A DNA stretch of 64,000 bases from Gammaproteobacteria bacterium (lineage in GTDB: Bacteria > Pseudomonadota > Gammaproteobacteria > Xanthomonadales > SZUA-36): assembly GCA_024279945.1 (NCBI GenBank), contig JAJRRA010000054.1:1-64000 (forward strand). Reading direction: 5' to 3'. Shown here piece by piece: positions 26,220 through 35,224 of this stretch. The translations under genes and the position numbers were made by a program. The notes under the pieces are model-generated. The model was not told the origin of the DNA. It worked only from the letters and a program-made list of their open reading frames with translations, and made no database searches. The number at the start of each line of letters is the position of its first letter. Position 1 is the first letter of the stretch.

Positions 26220-28388
26220 ATGAATAGAATCAAGCTACAAGGACCTGCCTTTTTCACCGCCATGATAGCGGCGCCTGTATTGCTGTTTTCAGCCCTGGCT
26301 TCAGCCCAGGTTGAACAATCCGACAGCTTTGAACTGGAGGAGGTTATCGTTACCGCACAGAAACGCGAACAGAGCTTCAATGACGTGGGGATCGCGGTAA
26401 CCGTATTTAGCAGTGATGACATCCGGGAGCTGAGGATGTACAAGCCCGCGGATGTGGCCGCACAGACGCCCAACGTAAAAATCAATAACACACTGGCCAA
26501 CAGCATTCCCAATGTGAGCATCCGGGGTGTAGGACTGAATGACTACGCTGCCAATAATAACCCCGCTGCGGGAATCTACATTGATGAGGTCTATCTGGTC
26601 TCTCCGGCGATGCTGACATTGCAGTTATTCGATATAGAACGTATCGAGGTGTTGAAGGGTCCGCAAGGCACCCTTTACGGTCGCAACACCACGGCTGGAG
26701 CGGTCAAATTCATCAGCCACAAACCCAGCGAGGAATTCGAAGGCTACGCCAGGCTGGAATATGGCAACTATGATTATTTTGGCCTTGAGGCCGCCACCGG
26801 TGGACAGCTTGCGCCTGGGTTGACTGGCCGGATCGCCATACAGACCGTACAACAAAATGATGGCCATCAGTTCAATCGTCTGACCGGGAAGAATGTTGGC
26901 GAAGTTGATCGTACCTCCTGGCGTGGCCTGCTGAACTGGCAACCGAATGATGACCTCAACTTCCTGCTGAACTGGCATGGCGGACGGGATAAGTCAGACG
27001 TATGGTTAACCAAGATCGACCACCCGTTTACCAGCGAAGATGATGGTGACACGGATCCATTCCGGTCCGGTGCTTCCAACGACTCGCGTATGGATCTGGA
27101 TAGCATGGGTGGCTCCCTGACCGTCGATTGGTCGATCAGGGATCAACTGACCCTGACCTCGGTCACGGGCTACGAAGACCTCTCTCGCCAACATATTGAA
27201 GACCGCGATGCCAGCAGCCTGATCATGCTGGACGGCGAGTTCCTCAACGATATCGAACAATTCTCGCAGGAACTCCGGCTCACTTACGTCAGTGATGAAC
27301 TGGTGTTGATTGGTGGTGCATTCTACGGTACTGACGAAGTCGTTACCCGCGACCGGTTTGATGCTGTCGATTTGCTGTCACTACTGGGGCTGGTGGGCGT
27401 GGACTCCATTGGCAATGAATACACCCAGAAGTCAGATTCGTTTGCCCTGTTCCTGCATTCGGAATGGCAGTTCAATCCAGACTGGATGCTGACCGCAGGA
27501 GCGCGTTATACCAACGAAGAGAAAAAATTCAGTAAGGCATTTACCTACCTTATCGCCAGTGGATTTGAGTTTCCGGTGTTTCCCGCTGTGGCGAACAACT
27601 ATAAGGTGGATGACTTCTCCGGAAAGCTGGGAATTGACTACACCGGCCTGGAAAATACCTTGCTTTATGCCAGTATCAGCAAGGGTTTCAAATCGGGAGG
27701 CTTCCAGGGACAGCTCACTTTCAACCCGGCCGACCTCACTGCCTTCGATGAGGAAACCATGTATGCCTATGAAGCAGGCGCCGAAATCAAGATGCTTGAC
27801 AACCGACTGCAGTTCAACGCAGCCGTGTTCTTCTACGACTACCAGGATCTCCAATTCTACGGCGGGCTGTTTGATTCACCGGTTGGAACATTATTCGGTA
27901 TTACCAATGTCGGTGATGCGGAAATCCTCGGCGCAGAATTCGACTTGTGGTGGAAGCCTGCTCAAGGGCTGGACGTTCGCCTGGGGCTGGGCCTGCTGGA
28001 TACTAAAATTACCCGCTCGGTAGTAGACGGTGTAGCGAAAGGCAGTTGGTTGCCCAATTCACCAGAGGTTAATTTCAACGCTTTGATTCGATACGAATGG
28101 CAGCTAACGGGAAACCTGATGGCAGACGTGATGTTTGATGCAAACTATCAGGATAACGTGGCTTTCGACATCATTCGGCAGCCGGTTGAGGCCCTTGAAG
28201 GCAGCTACTGGCTGGCAAACGCCAGGATTGGTATCTCCGGACTGGATCGTAACTGGAGCGTTTTCCTTTGGGGCAAGAACATTTTTGACGAGGTTTATCG
28301 TACTCAGGTGCTGTTCTCAAGTGTGGGATATGGGGCGAATTATGGCATGCCAGCCACTTACGGAATCGGTGCTCAATTTAACTGGTGA
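26220..28388 (+). CDS. TonB-dependent receptor of the hydantoin-type cluster
   Basis: This 722-residue receptor has a signal peptide (to about ALASAQ), the EEVIVTAQKREQSFNDV N-terminus, a plug with ERIEVLKGPQGTLYGRNTTA and a barrel ending in YGIGAQFNW (terminal Trp instead of the usual Phe). It follows the racemase gene by 29 bases and is probably in the same operon, so it likely imports that operon's substrate across the outer membrane. Its last 16 bases overlap the convergent small gene at 28373-28660. Confidence 0.92.
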   Translation: MNRIKLQGPAFFTAMIAAPVLLFSALASAQVEQSDSFELEEVIVTAQKREQSFNDVGIAVTVFSSDDIRELRMYKPADVAAQTPNVKINNTLANSIPNVSIRGVGLNDYAANNNPAAGIYIDEVYLVSPAMLTLQLFDIERIEVLKGPQGTLYGRNTTAGAVKFISHKPSEEFEGYARLEYGNYDYFGLEAATGGQLAPGLTGRIAIQTVQQNDGHQFNRLTGKNVGEVDRTSWRGLLNWQPNDDLNFLLNWHGGRDKSDVWLTKIDHPFTSEDDGDTDPFRSGASNDSRMDLDSMGGSLTVDWSIRDQLTLTSVTGYEDLSRQHIEDRDASSLIMLDGEFLNDIEQFSQELRLTYVSDELVLIGGAFYGTDEVVTRDRFDAVDLLSLLGLVGVDSIGNEYTQKSDSFALFLHSEWQFNPDWMLTAGARYTNEEKKFSKAFTYLIASGFEFPVFPAVANNYKVDDFSGKLGIDYTGLENTLLYASISKGFKSGGFQGQLTFNPADLTAFDEETMYAYEAGAEIKMLDNRLQFNAAVFFYDYQDLQFYGGLFDSPVGTLFGITNVGDAEILGAEFDLWWKPAQGLDVRLGLGLLDTKITRSVVDGVAKGSWLPNSPEVNFNALIRYEWQLTGNLMADVMFDANYQDNVAFDIIRQPVEALEGSYWLANARIGISGLDRNWSVFLWGKNIFDEVYRTQVLFSSVGYGANYGMPATYGIGAQFNW

Positions 28389-28660
28389 ACGCATCCTGCG
28401 ATTACACCTTTAAAGATTGCCTTGTATTCGACTTTGTCTATCACAATGACTTGGGTGATGCGGTTCTTGACTGGTTTGGTTACCACTGGGCCGCATCTGC
28501 AGCCTTTACAGGACGCGACCGTTGGAGCTAAACGGGAAACTTCATTGCGGGCGACCATGGACCGCTTCAGCACTTTTGCCTCACCACCTTCGAACGAGAA
28601 TTCACGTTCATCTTTCGTATTGTGCTTGAAATCGTCAAGTATTGCGTCATCGAATGTCAT
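28373..28660 (-). CDS. Small hypothetical protein, coupled to the ion channel gene
   Basis: This 95-residue protein is not recognised. Its ATG overlaps the channel gene's TGA (ATGA, 28657-28660), indicating translational coupling, which is the main support for it being real. It begins MTFDDAILDDFKHNTKDERE, contains a Cys-rich CKGCRCGPVV in the middle and has no signal peptide or membrane segment. The Cys cluster might bind metal. Its 3' end overlaps the convergent receptor gene by 16 bases. Confidence 0.55.
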   Translation of the reverse strand: MTFDDAILDDFKHNTKDEREFSFEGGEAKVLKRSMVARNEVSRLAPTVASCKGCRCGPVVTKPVKNRITQVIVIDKVEYKAIFKGVIAGCVHQLN

Positions 28661-29649
28661 AAGCCAATCCTCAGGACAAAGGTTTCAAGAATCAACAGGA
28701 GGTACATCATGGGCACCAGCCACCGTGCGGTGCGGTCCATGAGCCGGGCCTGATCCAGATTGCCCATGTGCGTAAGATGCGTTGAATAAACCACCTCGAG
28801 CAGGGATAGAAAGACAATAATGCTCGAACCCAGCACGAAATAATCGAGACTGGTAAGAAAGGCCAGACGAGGCACCATGCCGCCGATGGCGAAGCGGTAA
28901 GCGATCAGGGTCAGCATCGCCGTCACTGAGACGCTGATCTGGGTTGCGACCAGGCTGGGATCGATCCAGAAAACCAGCCAGGACATTGCCACGATCAGGA
29001 TCAACGGCAGAATGACTTTCAGCGTGAAAAAGCTGATATAGCGCTCCACTTCTATTGACAGCGTGACACTGTCGAGCTTTTCGCCCCGGGCGCCGAGGGT
29101 AATATGACCCGGATCGATGCTCCAGTCCAGCACCTGCCAGTCTGGAATTTTCAGCGTGTCGGAGATGCCTGAACCGGAAGAGACGATGAAATTGACGTCG
29201 ATTGCTCCAAAGCCTGCATCCACCAGCGTGATATTCAGGCGCTGTTTGTCGAATGGAAATTCCCGAAGCTGCAGGGGTTGTGAAAAGCTGCCCCAGTAGC
29301 GCTGCCGGTAGATTACCTCGCCATCCGGGCGTACTTCAGCGGTGGGTGGAAATGTCTGTTGCAGCCGTTGCTGATTGAGGAACTGGACCCGCGGGTGCCA
29401 GATGTTTTCCATTTTCATTGCGATCGAATCCCCACCGGGGTGGGCCAGCCCCGGATCGCGCCAACTGAGGGACACGACAACATTGGCGATGAAGCTCTGG
29501 GCCACGCTGTCGATTTCCTCGATGTCGATTAACCACATATAGACATGCACGTCGCGACTGTCATCCGGGAGCGTGGTGTCTTGCACCCGGGCCTCGATTG
29601 CCGAACAACACACCGTAAGAAGCAGGATAATTGCTGGAATCAGTTTCAT
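28657..29649 (-). CDS. Pentameric ligand-gated ion channel (Cys-loop superfamily, prokaryotic)
   Basis: The 330-residue protein has a signal peptide (MKLIPAIILLLTVCCSAIEA), a beta-sandwich extracellular domain with the Pro-loop REFPFDKQRLNITL, and four membrane helices: M1 LPLILIVAMSWLVFWI, M2 ISVSVTAMLTLIAYRFAIGG (pore lining), M3 LDYFVLGSSIIVFLSLLEVV and M4 at the C-terminus (LVPMMYLLLILETFVL). Length and order match GLIC/ELIC-type channels; as in those, the disulfide-forming cysteines of the loop are absent. The open frame extends to 29802, but ATG 29649 starts the signal peptide. Ligand and ion selectivity are unknown. Confidence 0.9.
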   Translation of the reverse strand: MKLIPAIILLLTVCCSAIEARVQDTTLPDDSRDVHVYMWLIDIEEIDSVAQSFIANVVVSLSWRDPGLAHPGGDSIAMKMENIWHPRVQFLNQQRLQQTFPPTAEVRPDGEVIYRQRYWGSFSQPLQLREFPFDKQRLNITLVDAGFGAIDVNFIVSSGSGISDTLKIPDWQVLDWSIDPGHITLGARGEKLDSVTLSIEVERYISFFTLKVILPLILIVAMSWLVFWIDPSLVATQISVSVTAMLTLIAYRFAIGGMVPRLAFLTSLDYFVLGSSIIVFLSLLEVVYSTHLTHMGNLDQARLMDRTARWLVPMMYLLLILETFVLRIGL

Positions 29650-29997
29650 AATCAAAATCTTATAACTATGCCTGATGAAGTTCATTGACGCCTGAGCATG
29701 ACCCCTTTGCATCATGTTTTCCGGGAATCTCAAATTCTTTCTGATGAAACACGTTACAAGAACGTCTCGCATCAGACTAGCCCAGACGCTGGTGCTTGAC
29801 AAATCTGGCCGTTAAAGCCAAGCCACTGGCCAGTTCTGCGCTGGGCTCGGGGGAATGAAACTGAGAGTATTTCACTTTGTTGGGAAAATTCTCGATCGGG
29901 ACATGAAAATTTTCCCTGAAGATTAAATTGCAAGGGTCATTGGCAAGTTACTTATCGCCGTCAATGGTCGGGATTTTCGAATATAAGGGAGTGAGTC
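29650..29997. other. Divergent intergenic region with 9-bp inverted repeat
   Basis: About 350 bases separate the ion channel from the RidA gene. The only clear structure is a perfect inverted repeat, GGGAAAATT (29882-29890) and AATTTTCCC (29908-29916), with a 17-base spacer, 81 bases before the RidA start. It may be an operator for the RidA-dehydrogenase operon. I see no gene. Confidence 0.5.
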
Positions 29998-30411
29998 ATG
30001 GCAATTCGCGGGTCGACGGCGCATCTCGACCGGGAAAAGGACTTGGAACTGGGCTGGTCTGCGCTGGTTGAGGCAAACGGTTTTCTCTTCCTCGCCGGCA
30101 TTGCGGCGATCGAAGACACACCGGAAGGATCGGTGCTTGTTGGCGCTGGTGATCCCGAGGTGCAGATTAACCGGATCTATGATCAGATTGAACAAGTACT
30201 TGCGCTCAAGGGCGCGACGCTCGAGCACGTCGTCAAAGAGGTGATCTACGTGACTGAAGACATCGCCACGCTAATGCCGGCCTTCGAGGCGCGTAAGCGC
30301 CGCTACGTGTCTTTTGAACTGCCGGTGACAGCGGGTTGCCGGGTCGCCGCACTCGACACACCGGGCGCCATGGTCGAGATCATGGTGACGGCTGTTTGCC
30401 CCGGGAAATGA
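29998..30411 (+). CDS. RidA (YjgF/YER057c/UK114) family protein
   Basis: The 137-residue protein has the RidA fold sequence, with AGIAAIEDTPEG and the C-terminal VEIMVTAV after ELPVTAGCRVAALDTPGAMVE. RidA proteins hydrolyse reactive enamine/imine intermediates, or act in catabolic pathways as specific deaminases. GGGAG lies about 7 bases before the ATG. It precedes the dehydrogenase complex genes by 73 bases on the same strand, so a catabolic role tied to that operon is plausible. Confidence 0.85.
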   Translation: MAIRGSTAHLDREKDLELGWSALVEANGFLFLAGIAAIEDTPEGSVLVGAGDPEVQINRIYDQIEQVLALKGATLEHVVKEVIYVTEDIATLMPAFEARKRRYVSFELPVTAGCRVAALDTPGAMVEIMVTAVCPGK

Positions 30412-30484
30412 AGGCCGCCCGTGGTATGGGTTGCACAGATGAGTCCCCCAGTATCGAATCAGCCAGCTACTGGAGTCATATGGC

Positions 30485-31468
30485 ATGAGCCTCAGCAAAA
30501 CAGTCAAGCGCGAACTGTATGAAAAACTGGTGCTTGCCGACCGCATCGACCGCATGATCTACGGGCGCATGATGCAGGGCAAGCTGATCGGTTTCTACCA
30601 TCCCGGCGAGGGCGGGATCGCACCCGGGGTCGCCATCGGCCATCATCTGACCAAGGACGATATCTACACACCGCACCACCGGGCGCACGGCATACCCGGA
30701 ATGCTGGGGAAAAATGTACCCGTCGAACGCTACCTCGCCGAACACACCGGCAAGGAGACCGGCTGTTGCAAGGGCCGCTCTTCTTTCCACTGGTCCTTCC
30801 CCGAATACGGCATCTATATGGCATCGGGCTATATCGGCTTTCAGTTCGCACCTACGGTAGGCTGGGGCTGGGCCGCGAAACGCAAGGGCAAGGGTCAGAT
30901 CGTATGGTGTAGCGCAGGCGATGGAGGCTACAACCAGGGCCGTGCCCACGAAGCCATGCTGATGGCTATGAACTGGAAACTGCCGGTCGTCTTCTGTTGC
31001 GAGAACAACGGCATGGCAATTCACGCCACGGTGGCCAGCATGCATCCCACGGAGCATATATCCAGCCTGGCGAAGGGCTACGGTATGCCGGCGGTCATCG
31101 TCGATGGTCAGGACGTATTCGCGGTGGCGGAGGTAGCGAAAAAGGCCATCCGGCATGTGCGGGCGGGCAAGGGTCCAATCTTCGTCGAGACCAAGACGCT
31201 GCGCTTCCGGGAGCATGATATCGGCACACCGGATCTGGCTGGGCACATGCCGCGCAGCGAGGAAGAACTGGCCGACTTGCGCCGGCGGGATCCGGTTCTG
31301 GTGGCCACGGAACGGGTGTTGGCCGACGGGGTGCTGACGCAAACGCAGATCGACACCATTGGAGAGCAGGCCGACGTTCGTGTGGCGGAAATCGAGCAAT
31401 TCGCGGACGAAAGCACGATTGCCCGTCCCAGCGAGCAGGAACTGATGGAGGCCGTCTATGCCCCCTGA
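30485..31468 (+). CDS. Thiamine pyrophosphate-dependent dehydrogenase E1 alpha subunit
   Basis: The 327-residue subunit carries the TPP-binding motif starting GDGGYNQG (145) and ending ENN (174-175), plus the HHRAHG block (64-69) near the active site. Length and sequence resemble AcoA of acetoin dehydrogenase and short-form pyruvate dehydrogenase E1 alpha; the true 2-oxoacid or acetoin substrate is not decided by sequence. It overlaps the E1 beta gene by 11 bases and starts a gapless E1a-E1b-E2-E3 set. Confidence 0.92.
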   Translation: MSLSKTVKRELYEKLVLADRIDRMIYGRMMQGKLIGFYHPGEGGIAPGVAIGHHLTKDDIYTPHHRAHGIPGMLGKNVPVERYLAEHTGKETGCCKGRSSFHWSFPEYGIYMASGYIGFQFAPTVGWGWAAKRKGKGQIVWCSAGDGGYNQGRAHEAMLMAMNWKLPVVFCCENNGMAIHATVASMHPTEHISSLAKGYGMPAVIVDGQDVFAVAEVAKKAIRHVRAGKGPIFVETKTLRFREHDIGTPDLAGHMPRSEEELADLRRRDPVLVATERVLADGVLTQTQIDTIGEQADVRVAEIEQFADESTIARPSEQELMEAVYAP

Positions 31469-32447
31469 GAAAAATGCAGAAAACACCCGCGAGTTGGCTT
31501 TTATCGAAGCGCTCAAGGAAGCCTATATCGAAGAAATGGAGCGGGATGAACGCGTCTTCATGGTGGGCCAGGACATCCAGGGGGGCATCTTCCCGCACAC
31601 CGTCGGTCTGGTTGACCGCTTTGGTCCGGAGCGCATCGTCGATACGCCAATCTCTGAATCGGGCATGTACGGCACGGCTTTCGGGTCAGCACAGGAGGGT
31701 TTTCGGCCGATCGTCGATTTCATGTTCGGGGGGTTCACCTATGTGACCTGGGCGGAGTGTTCCGTGACCACCGGGCAGTATTACTTCCTCCACGGCAGCC
31801 AGATTCCGCTACCCATCGTCATCACGTTGGCTGTGGGTACGGGCCAGCGGTTGGCGAACGATCACTCCATGGGCTTGCACGGGTCTTTTTTTCCCCAGCC
31901 CGGAATCAAGGTGGCGATGCCGTCTACTCCTTACGACGCGAAGGGCCTGATGAAGGCTGCCATTCGGGATAACAATCCGGTGGTTATCCCGTGGCACATG
32001 GGCCTGATGATGGATCGTGGTCCGGTGCCCGAGGAGGATTATATCGTGCCCCTGGGGGGGGCGGACGTAAAACGGGTCGGCACCGACGTTACCGTGCTAG
32101 CCAACAGCCTGCAACTGAAGAATACGCTTGAAGTAGCGGGCAAACTGGCCGATGAGATCAGTATGGAGGTCATCGACCCGAGGAGTTTCGAGCCCTTCGA
32201 CATGGACGCGCTGCTCCGTTCCCTGGAAAAGACCAACCGGCTGGTTATCGTCGACGAGGACTGGGAGCGGGGTAGTTTTGCGGCCACCATTTCCGCCCGG
32301 GTGATGGAGCAGGCATTCGACCTGCTCGATGCCCCGGTCACGCTGGTGACCTTCCCCAATATGCCGATTCCGGGCGGCTATATGGAGCCGTATATCGCAC
32401 CCAACCCGGACAAGATCGAAACCGCGGTGCGCGCCGTGTGCAGATGA
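31458..32447 (+). CDS. Dehydrogenase complex E1 beta subunit (transketolase-like)
   Basis: The 329-residue protein has the transketolase pyrimidine-binding domain (FMVGQDIQGGIFPHTVGL, IVDTPISESGMYGTAFG with the TPP-activating Glu) and the C-terminal transketolase domain (EVIDPRSFEPFDMDALL). It pairs with the E1 alpha just upstream to decarboxylate the substrate and acylate the lipoyl arm of E2. A G8 run at 32054-32061 lies in frame and is a potential slippage site, but the reading frame is intact. Confidence 0.93.
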   Translation: MPPEKNAENTRELAFIEALKEAYIEEMERDERVFMVGQDIQGGIFPHTVGLVDRFGPERIVDTPISESGMYGTAFGSAQEGFRPIVDFMFGGFTYVTWAECSVTTGQYYFLHGSQIPLPIVITLAVGTGQRLANDHSMGLHGSFFPQPGIKVAMPSTPYDAKGLMKAAIRDNNPVVIPWHMGLMMDRGPVPEEDYIVPLGGADVKRVGTDVTVLANSLQLKNTLEVAGKLADEISMEVIDPRSFEPFDMDALLRSLEKTNRLVIVDEDWERGSFAATISARVMEQAFDLLDAPVTLVTFPNMPIPGGYMEPYIAPNPDKIETAVRAVCR

Positions 32448-32459
32448 GGGAGGCACTGG

Positions 32460-33719
32460 ATGGCTAAAGACTACGTCATGCCCAAACTCGCGATGGCGAT
32501 GAACGAGGGCACCATCGTCGAATGGCTCGTCGAGGACGGCGCCGCCATCGAGCAGGGTCAGCCATTGCTGGTTGTGGAAACCGAGAAAGTCGCCTACGAA
32601 CTGGAAGCGCCGGAATCGGGCCTGATCCGGATACTGACCGCCGCTGGTGATACGGTGCCGGTTGAAGAACGCATCGCGGTCATCGCCGGAAGCGCCGATG
32701 AGCTGCCGCAAACCGGAGGTGAGTCGGAAGCAGAGCCGCCGGCGGATAACATCGGGGCGCCGGCATCCGGAGCCGCGGTTGCAGCGGGCCGACCTGGACC
32801 GGCGGAGTCGTTGGCCACCGCCGGAGGACGCATCAAGGCCTCGCCGCTGGCGCGCAAGCTGGCGAAACAATACGGGCTGGACCTGTCGGAGATCACCGGC
32901 ACCGGGCCCGGTGGCCGGATCGTCAAGCGTGACGTGCTGGGTGTCGCCAGCAGCACGGCAGCGCCTGCGGCCAGCGCGGCCCGGGCCACAGGCGGGGCCC
33001 CGATCGAACGGGTGCGGCTGCCCCTGCGGGGGACACCGCGAGCGTCTATTGCACGGCACATGCTGGAAAGCCTGCAATCCAGCGCCCAGTTGTCGTCTTT
33101 TTGGGAGAGCGACATCACCGAACTGAAGAAGACGCGCCAATCACTTCTCGCCCGTGAAAAGCAGCTCGGCACACGCGTTTCGGTCAACGCTTTCATCATC
33201 CGGGCCATGGCCGCGGCAATCGCCGAAGTGCCAATCGCCAATGCGGCCCTGGTGGGTGAGGAGGGCGTGATCTACGAAAGTGTGAATGTCGGCATCGCCA
33301 TTGCTTTGCCGGGCAAGACGCAATGGGACAGTATTTTGATGGTGCCGGTACTGCGCCAGGTCGAGAAAATGGGTATCGTCCGGATCGATCAGGAGATGAA
33401 GCGTCTGGTCAGCAGCGCCCGCGAAGGGACGCTGACAGCGGATGAAATGAGCGGCAGCACCATCACGCTTTCGAGTACCGCCGGACTCGCCCCGCCGGGT
33501 GCGGCGCTGACGCCGATCCTGAACATGCCGAACGCGGTCATCATCGGGCCGAGCACGCCCCGCGACAAGTTCGTTCCGGTGAACGGCGAGGCGGAACTAC
33601 GGACCATGATGCCGGTCAGCATGACTTTCGATCACCGGGTGCTCGATGGCGAGCCGGCTGCACGTTTCGCCAGCGCGCTGCATCGTTTTCTCGAAAACCC
33701 TGCGCTGATGCTGGCTTGA
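32460..33719 (+). CDS. Dehydrogenase complex E2 dihydrolipoyl acyltransferase
   Basis: The 419-residue protein has one N-terminal lipoyl domain with the lipoylated Lys at 43 (ETEKVAYE), an Ala/Pro-rich linker, a peripheral-subunit-binding domain (ASPLARKLAKQYGLDLSEIT, about 121-140) and a C-terminal acyltransferase domain with the catalytic His in FDHRVLDG. This is the core of the multienzyme complex formed with the flanking E1 and E3 subunits. GGGAGG precedes the ATG. Confidence 0.94.
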   Translation: MAKDYVMPKLAMAMNEGTIVEWLVEDGAAIEQGQPLLVVETEKVAYELEAPESGLIRILTAAGDTVPVEERIAVIAGSADELPQTGGESEAEPPADNIGAPASGAAVAAGRPGPAESLATAGGRIKASPLARKLAKQYGLDLSEITGTGPGGRIVKRDVLGVASSTAAPAASAARATGGAPIERVRLPLRGTPRASIARHMLESLQSSAQLSSFWESDITELKKTRQSLLAREKQLGTRVSVNAFIIRAMAAAIAEVPIANAALVGEEGVIYESVNVGIAIALPGKTQWDSILMVPVLRQVEKMGIVRIDQEMKRLVSSAREGTLTADEMSGSTITLSSTAGLAPPGAALTPILNMPNAVIIGPSTPRDKFVPVNGEAELRTMMPVSMTFDHRVLDGEPAARFASALHRFLENPALMLA

Positions 33720-33729
33720 GGGAGCACCT

Positions 33730-35127
33730 GTGTCCGATCGCTTCGATGTCGTGATCATAGGCGCCGGTCCCGGCGGCTATGTGGCCGCCGTTCGCGCGGC
33801 GCAGCTTGGCCTGAAGGTCGCCGTCGTCGAAAAAGACGAGCCCGGTGGGATCTGCCTGAACTGGGGCTGCATTCCATCGAAACACCTGATTCACCAGGCG
33901 GCGGCGTATCATGCACTCGGAGAAATGGAAGCCGTGGGCGTCACGGTGGACCGATCGGGGCTGGACTACGCCCGGGTCCAGGCGGGCTCGCGCAAAGTTG
34001 TCAAAACCCTGACCGGCGGCGTTGCGGGGTTGCTGAAGCGCAACGGGGTTTGCTACGTCAAGGGCCACGCAAGGATCGCCTCACGGGGCAGGGTAGCGGT
34101 CGAGGAAGAAGGAACGACACTGGAATGCGACAACATCATCGTCGCAACCGGCTCTCGGCCTATGCAGGTCCCCGGTTTTGAGTTCGATCACCGGCAGGTG
34201 ATTTCCTCGGACGATCTGTTGGCCCTGACCTGCTTGCCTAAAAGTATCGTCGTGCTGGGCGCAGGCGCAATCGGCTGTGAGTTCGCCTACGTCCTCAACT
34301 GCTTCGGTGTTGAGATCACCCTTGTCGAGGCGATGTCGCACATCCTGCCCACCGAGGACTTCGAGGCCTGCGCGGTAGTGGCCCGGTCTTTCAAGAAAAG
34401 CGGCATCGGGATACGCTGCGGAACTCGCGCGACCGGTCTCGAACGTGAAGGGGATATGGTGCGGGTGATGCTGGAAGCAGGCGATGACACGACCGATTGC
34501 GTCACTGCGGAAAAGGTGCTGGTCGTGTTCGGGCGCAGCCCGATCACGGACGATCTCGGCCTGGAAGAGGCGGGTGTGAAGCTGGATGCCCGGGGTTATG
34601 TCGAAACCGGCCCGTTCAACCAGACCAGCGTAGCGGGCATCTACGCCATCGGCGACATCACGAAAACCCCGGCCCTGGCGCACGTGGCCTCCCGGGAAGG
34701 CGAAATTGCGGTCGAGCACATCGCCGGGCACGAGCCGCAGGCGGATCGGGTAGACCCGGACCTGGTTCCATCTGCGATCTATTGCGAACCGCAACTGGCC
34801 GGTTTCGGTTTGCGCGAAGACCAGGCCAAAGCGCGCGGCGTTGAGTTCACAAAGTCCGTTTTCAACTACATTGGCGCAGGCAAGACCATTGCCATCGGCA
34901 AGCCAGAGGGCCTGGTGAAACTACTCTGCGACCCGGACACCGGTGAACTGCTGGGATGCCACGTTGTCGGCCACGATGCAACGGAGATCATCCATGAACT
35001 GTTGCTGGCCAAACAGGGTGAACTGCTGGCTGAAGACATTGAATCTGTGATCCACGCACACCCGACGATATCCGAGGCGGTGATGGAGGCCGCACGCGGC
35101 ATTGGGGGCAAGCCCATTCATGCCTGA
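33730..35127 (+). CDS. Dihydrolipoyl dehydrogenase (E3)
   Basis: The 465-residue flavoprotein reoxidises dihydrolipoamide with NAD. It has the N-terminal FAD motif GAGPGGY (11-17), the redox disulfide CLNWGC (Cys 42 and 47), a second Rossmann motif GAGAIGCEF for NAD, and the C-terminal HAHPTISE with the active-site His. Translation starts at GTG 33730 after GGGAG, 10 bases past the E2 stop. Confidence 0.94.
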   Translation: MSDRFDVVIIGAGPGGYVAAVRAAQLGLKVAVVEKDEPGGICLNWGCIPSKHLIHQAAAYHALGEMEAVGVTVDRSGLDYARVQAGSRKVVKTLTGGVAGLLKRNGVCYVKGHARIASRGRVAVEEEGTTLECDNIIVATGSRPMQVPGFEFDHRQVISSDDLLALTCLPKSIVVLGAGAIGCEFAYVLNCFGVEITLVEAMSHILPTEDFEACAVVARSFKKSGIGIRCGTRATGLEREGDMVRVMLEAGDDTTDCVTAEKVLVVFGRSPITDDLGLEEAGVKLDARGYVETGPFNQTSVAGIYAIGDITKTPALAHVASREGEIAVEHIAGHEPQADRVDPDLVPSAIYCEPQLAGFGLREDQAKARGVEFTKSVFNYIGAGKTIAIGKPEGLVKLLCDPDTGELLGCHVVGHDATEIIHELLLAKQGELLAEDIESVIHAHPTISEAVMEAARGIGGKPIHA

Positions 35128-35180
35128 TATGCCGCTGGAAGTAGCGGCGCCGCTGCCAGGCATCGGCTGAACTTGTACAA

Positions 35181-35210
35181 ATTCGACTTGTTAATATTCG
35201 ACTTGTTAAT
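35181..35210 (+). repeat. 15-bp perfect tandem duplication before the ALDH gene
   Basis: ATTCGACTTGTTAAT occurs twice head to tail, ending 14 bases before the ALDH start and just upstream of its ribosome binding site. It lies in the 97-base gap after the E3 gene. It could be a recent slippage duplication or a two-site operator. Confidence 0.8.
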
Positions 35211-35224
35211 AGAGGTGGAGACCT

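Noticed and set aside
32054-32061. Frameshift at a G8 run in E1 beta
   Set aside because: The frame is intact through the run and the protein matches the family on both sides.
32097-33140. 347-residue minus-strand open frame
   Set aside because: Antisense shadow of the E1 beta and E2 genes, low-complexity Arg/Gly-rich product.
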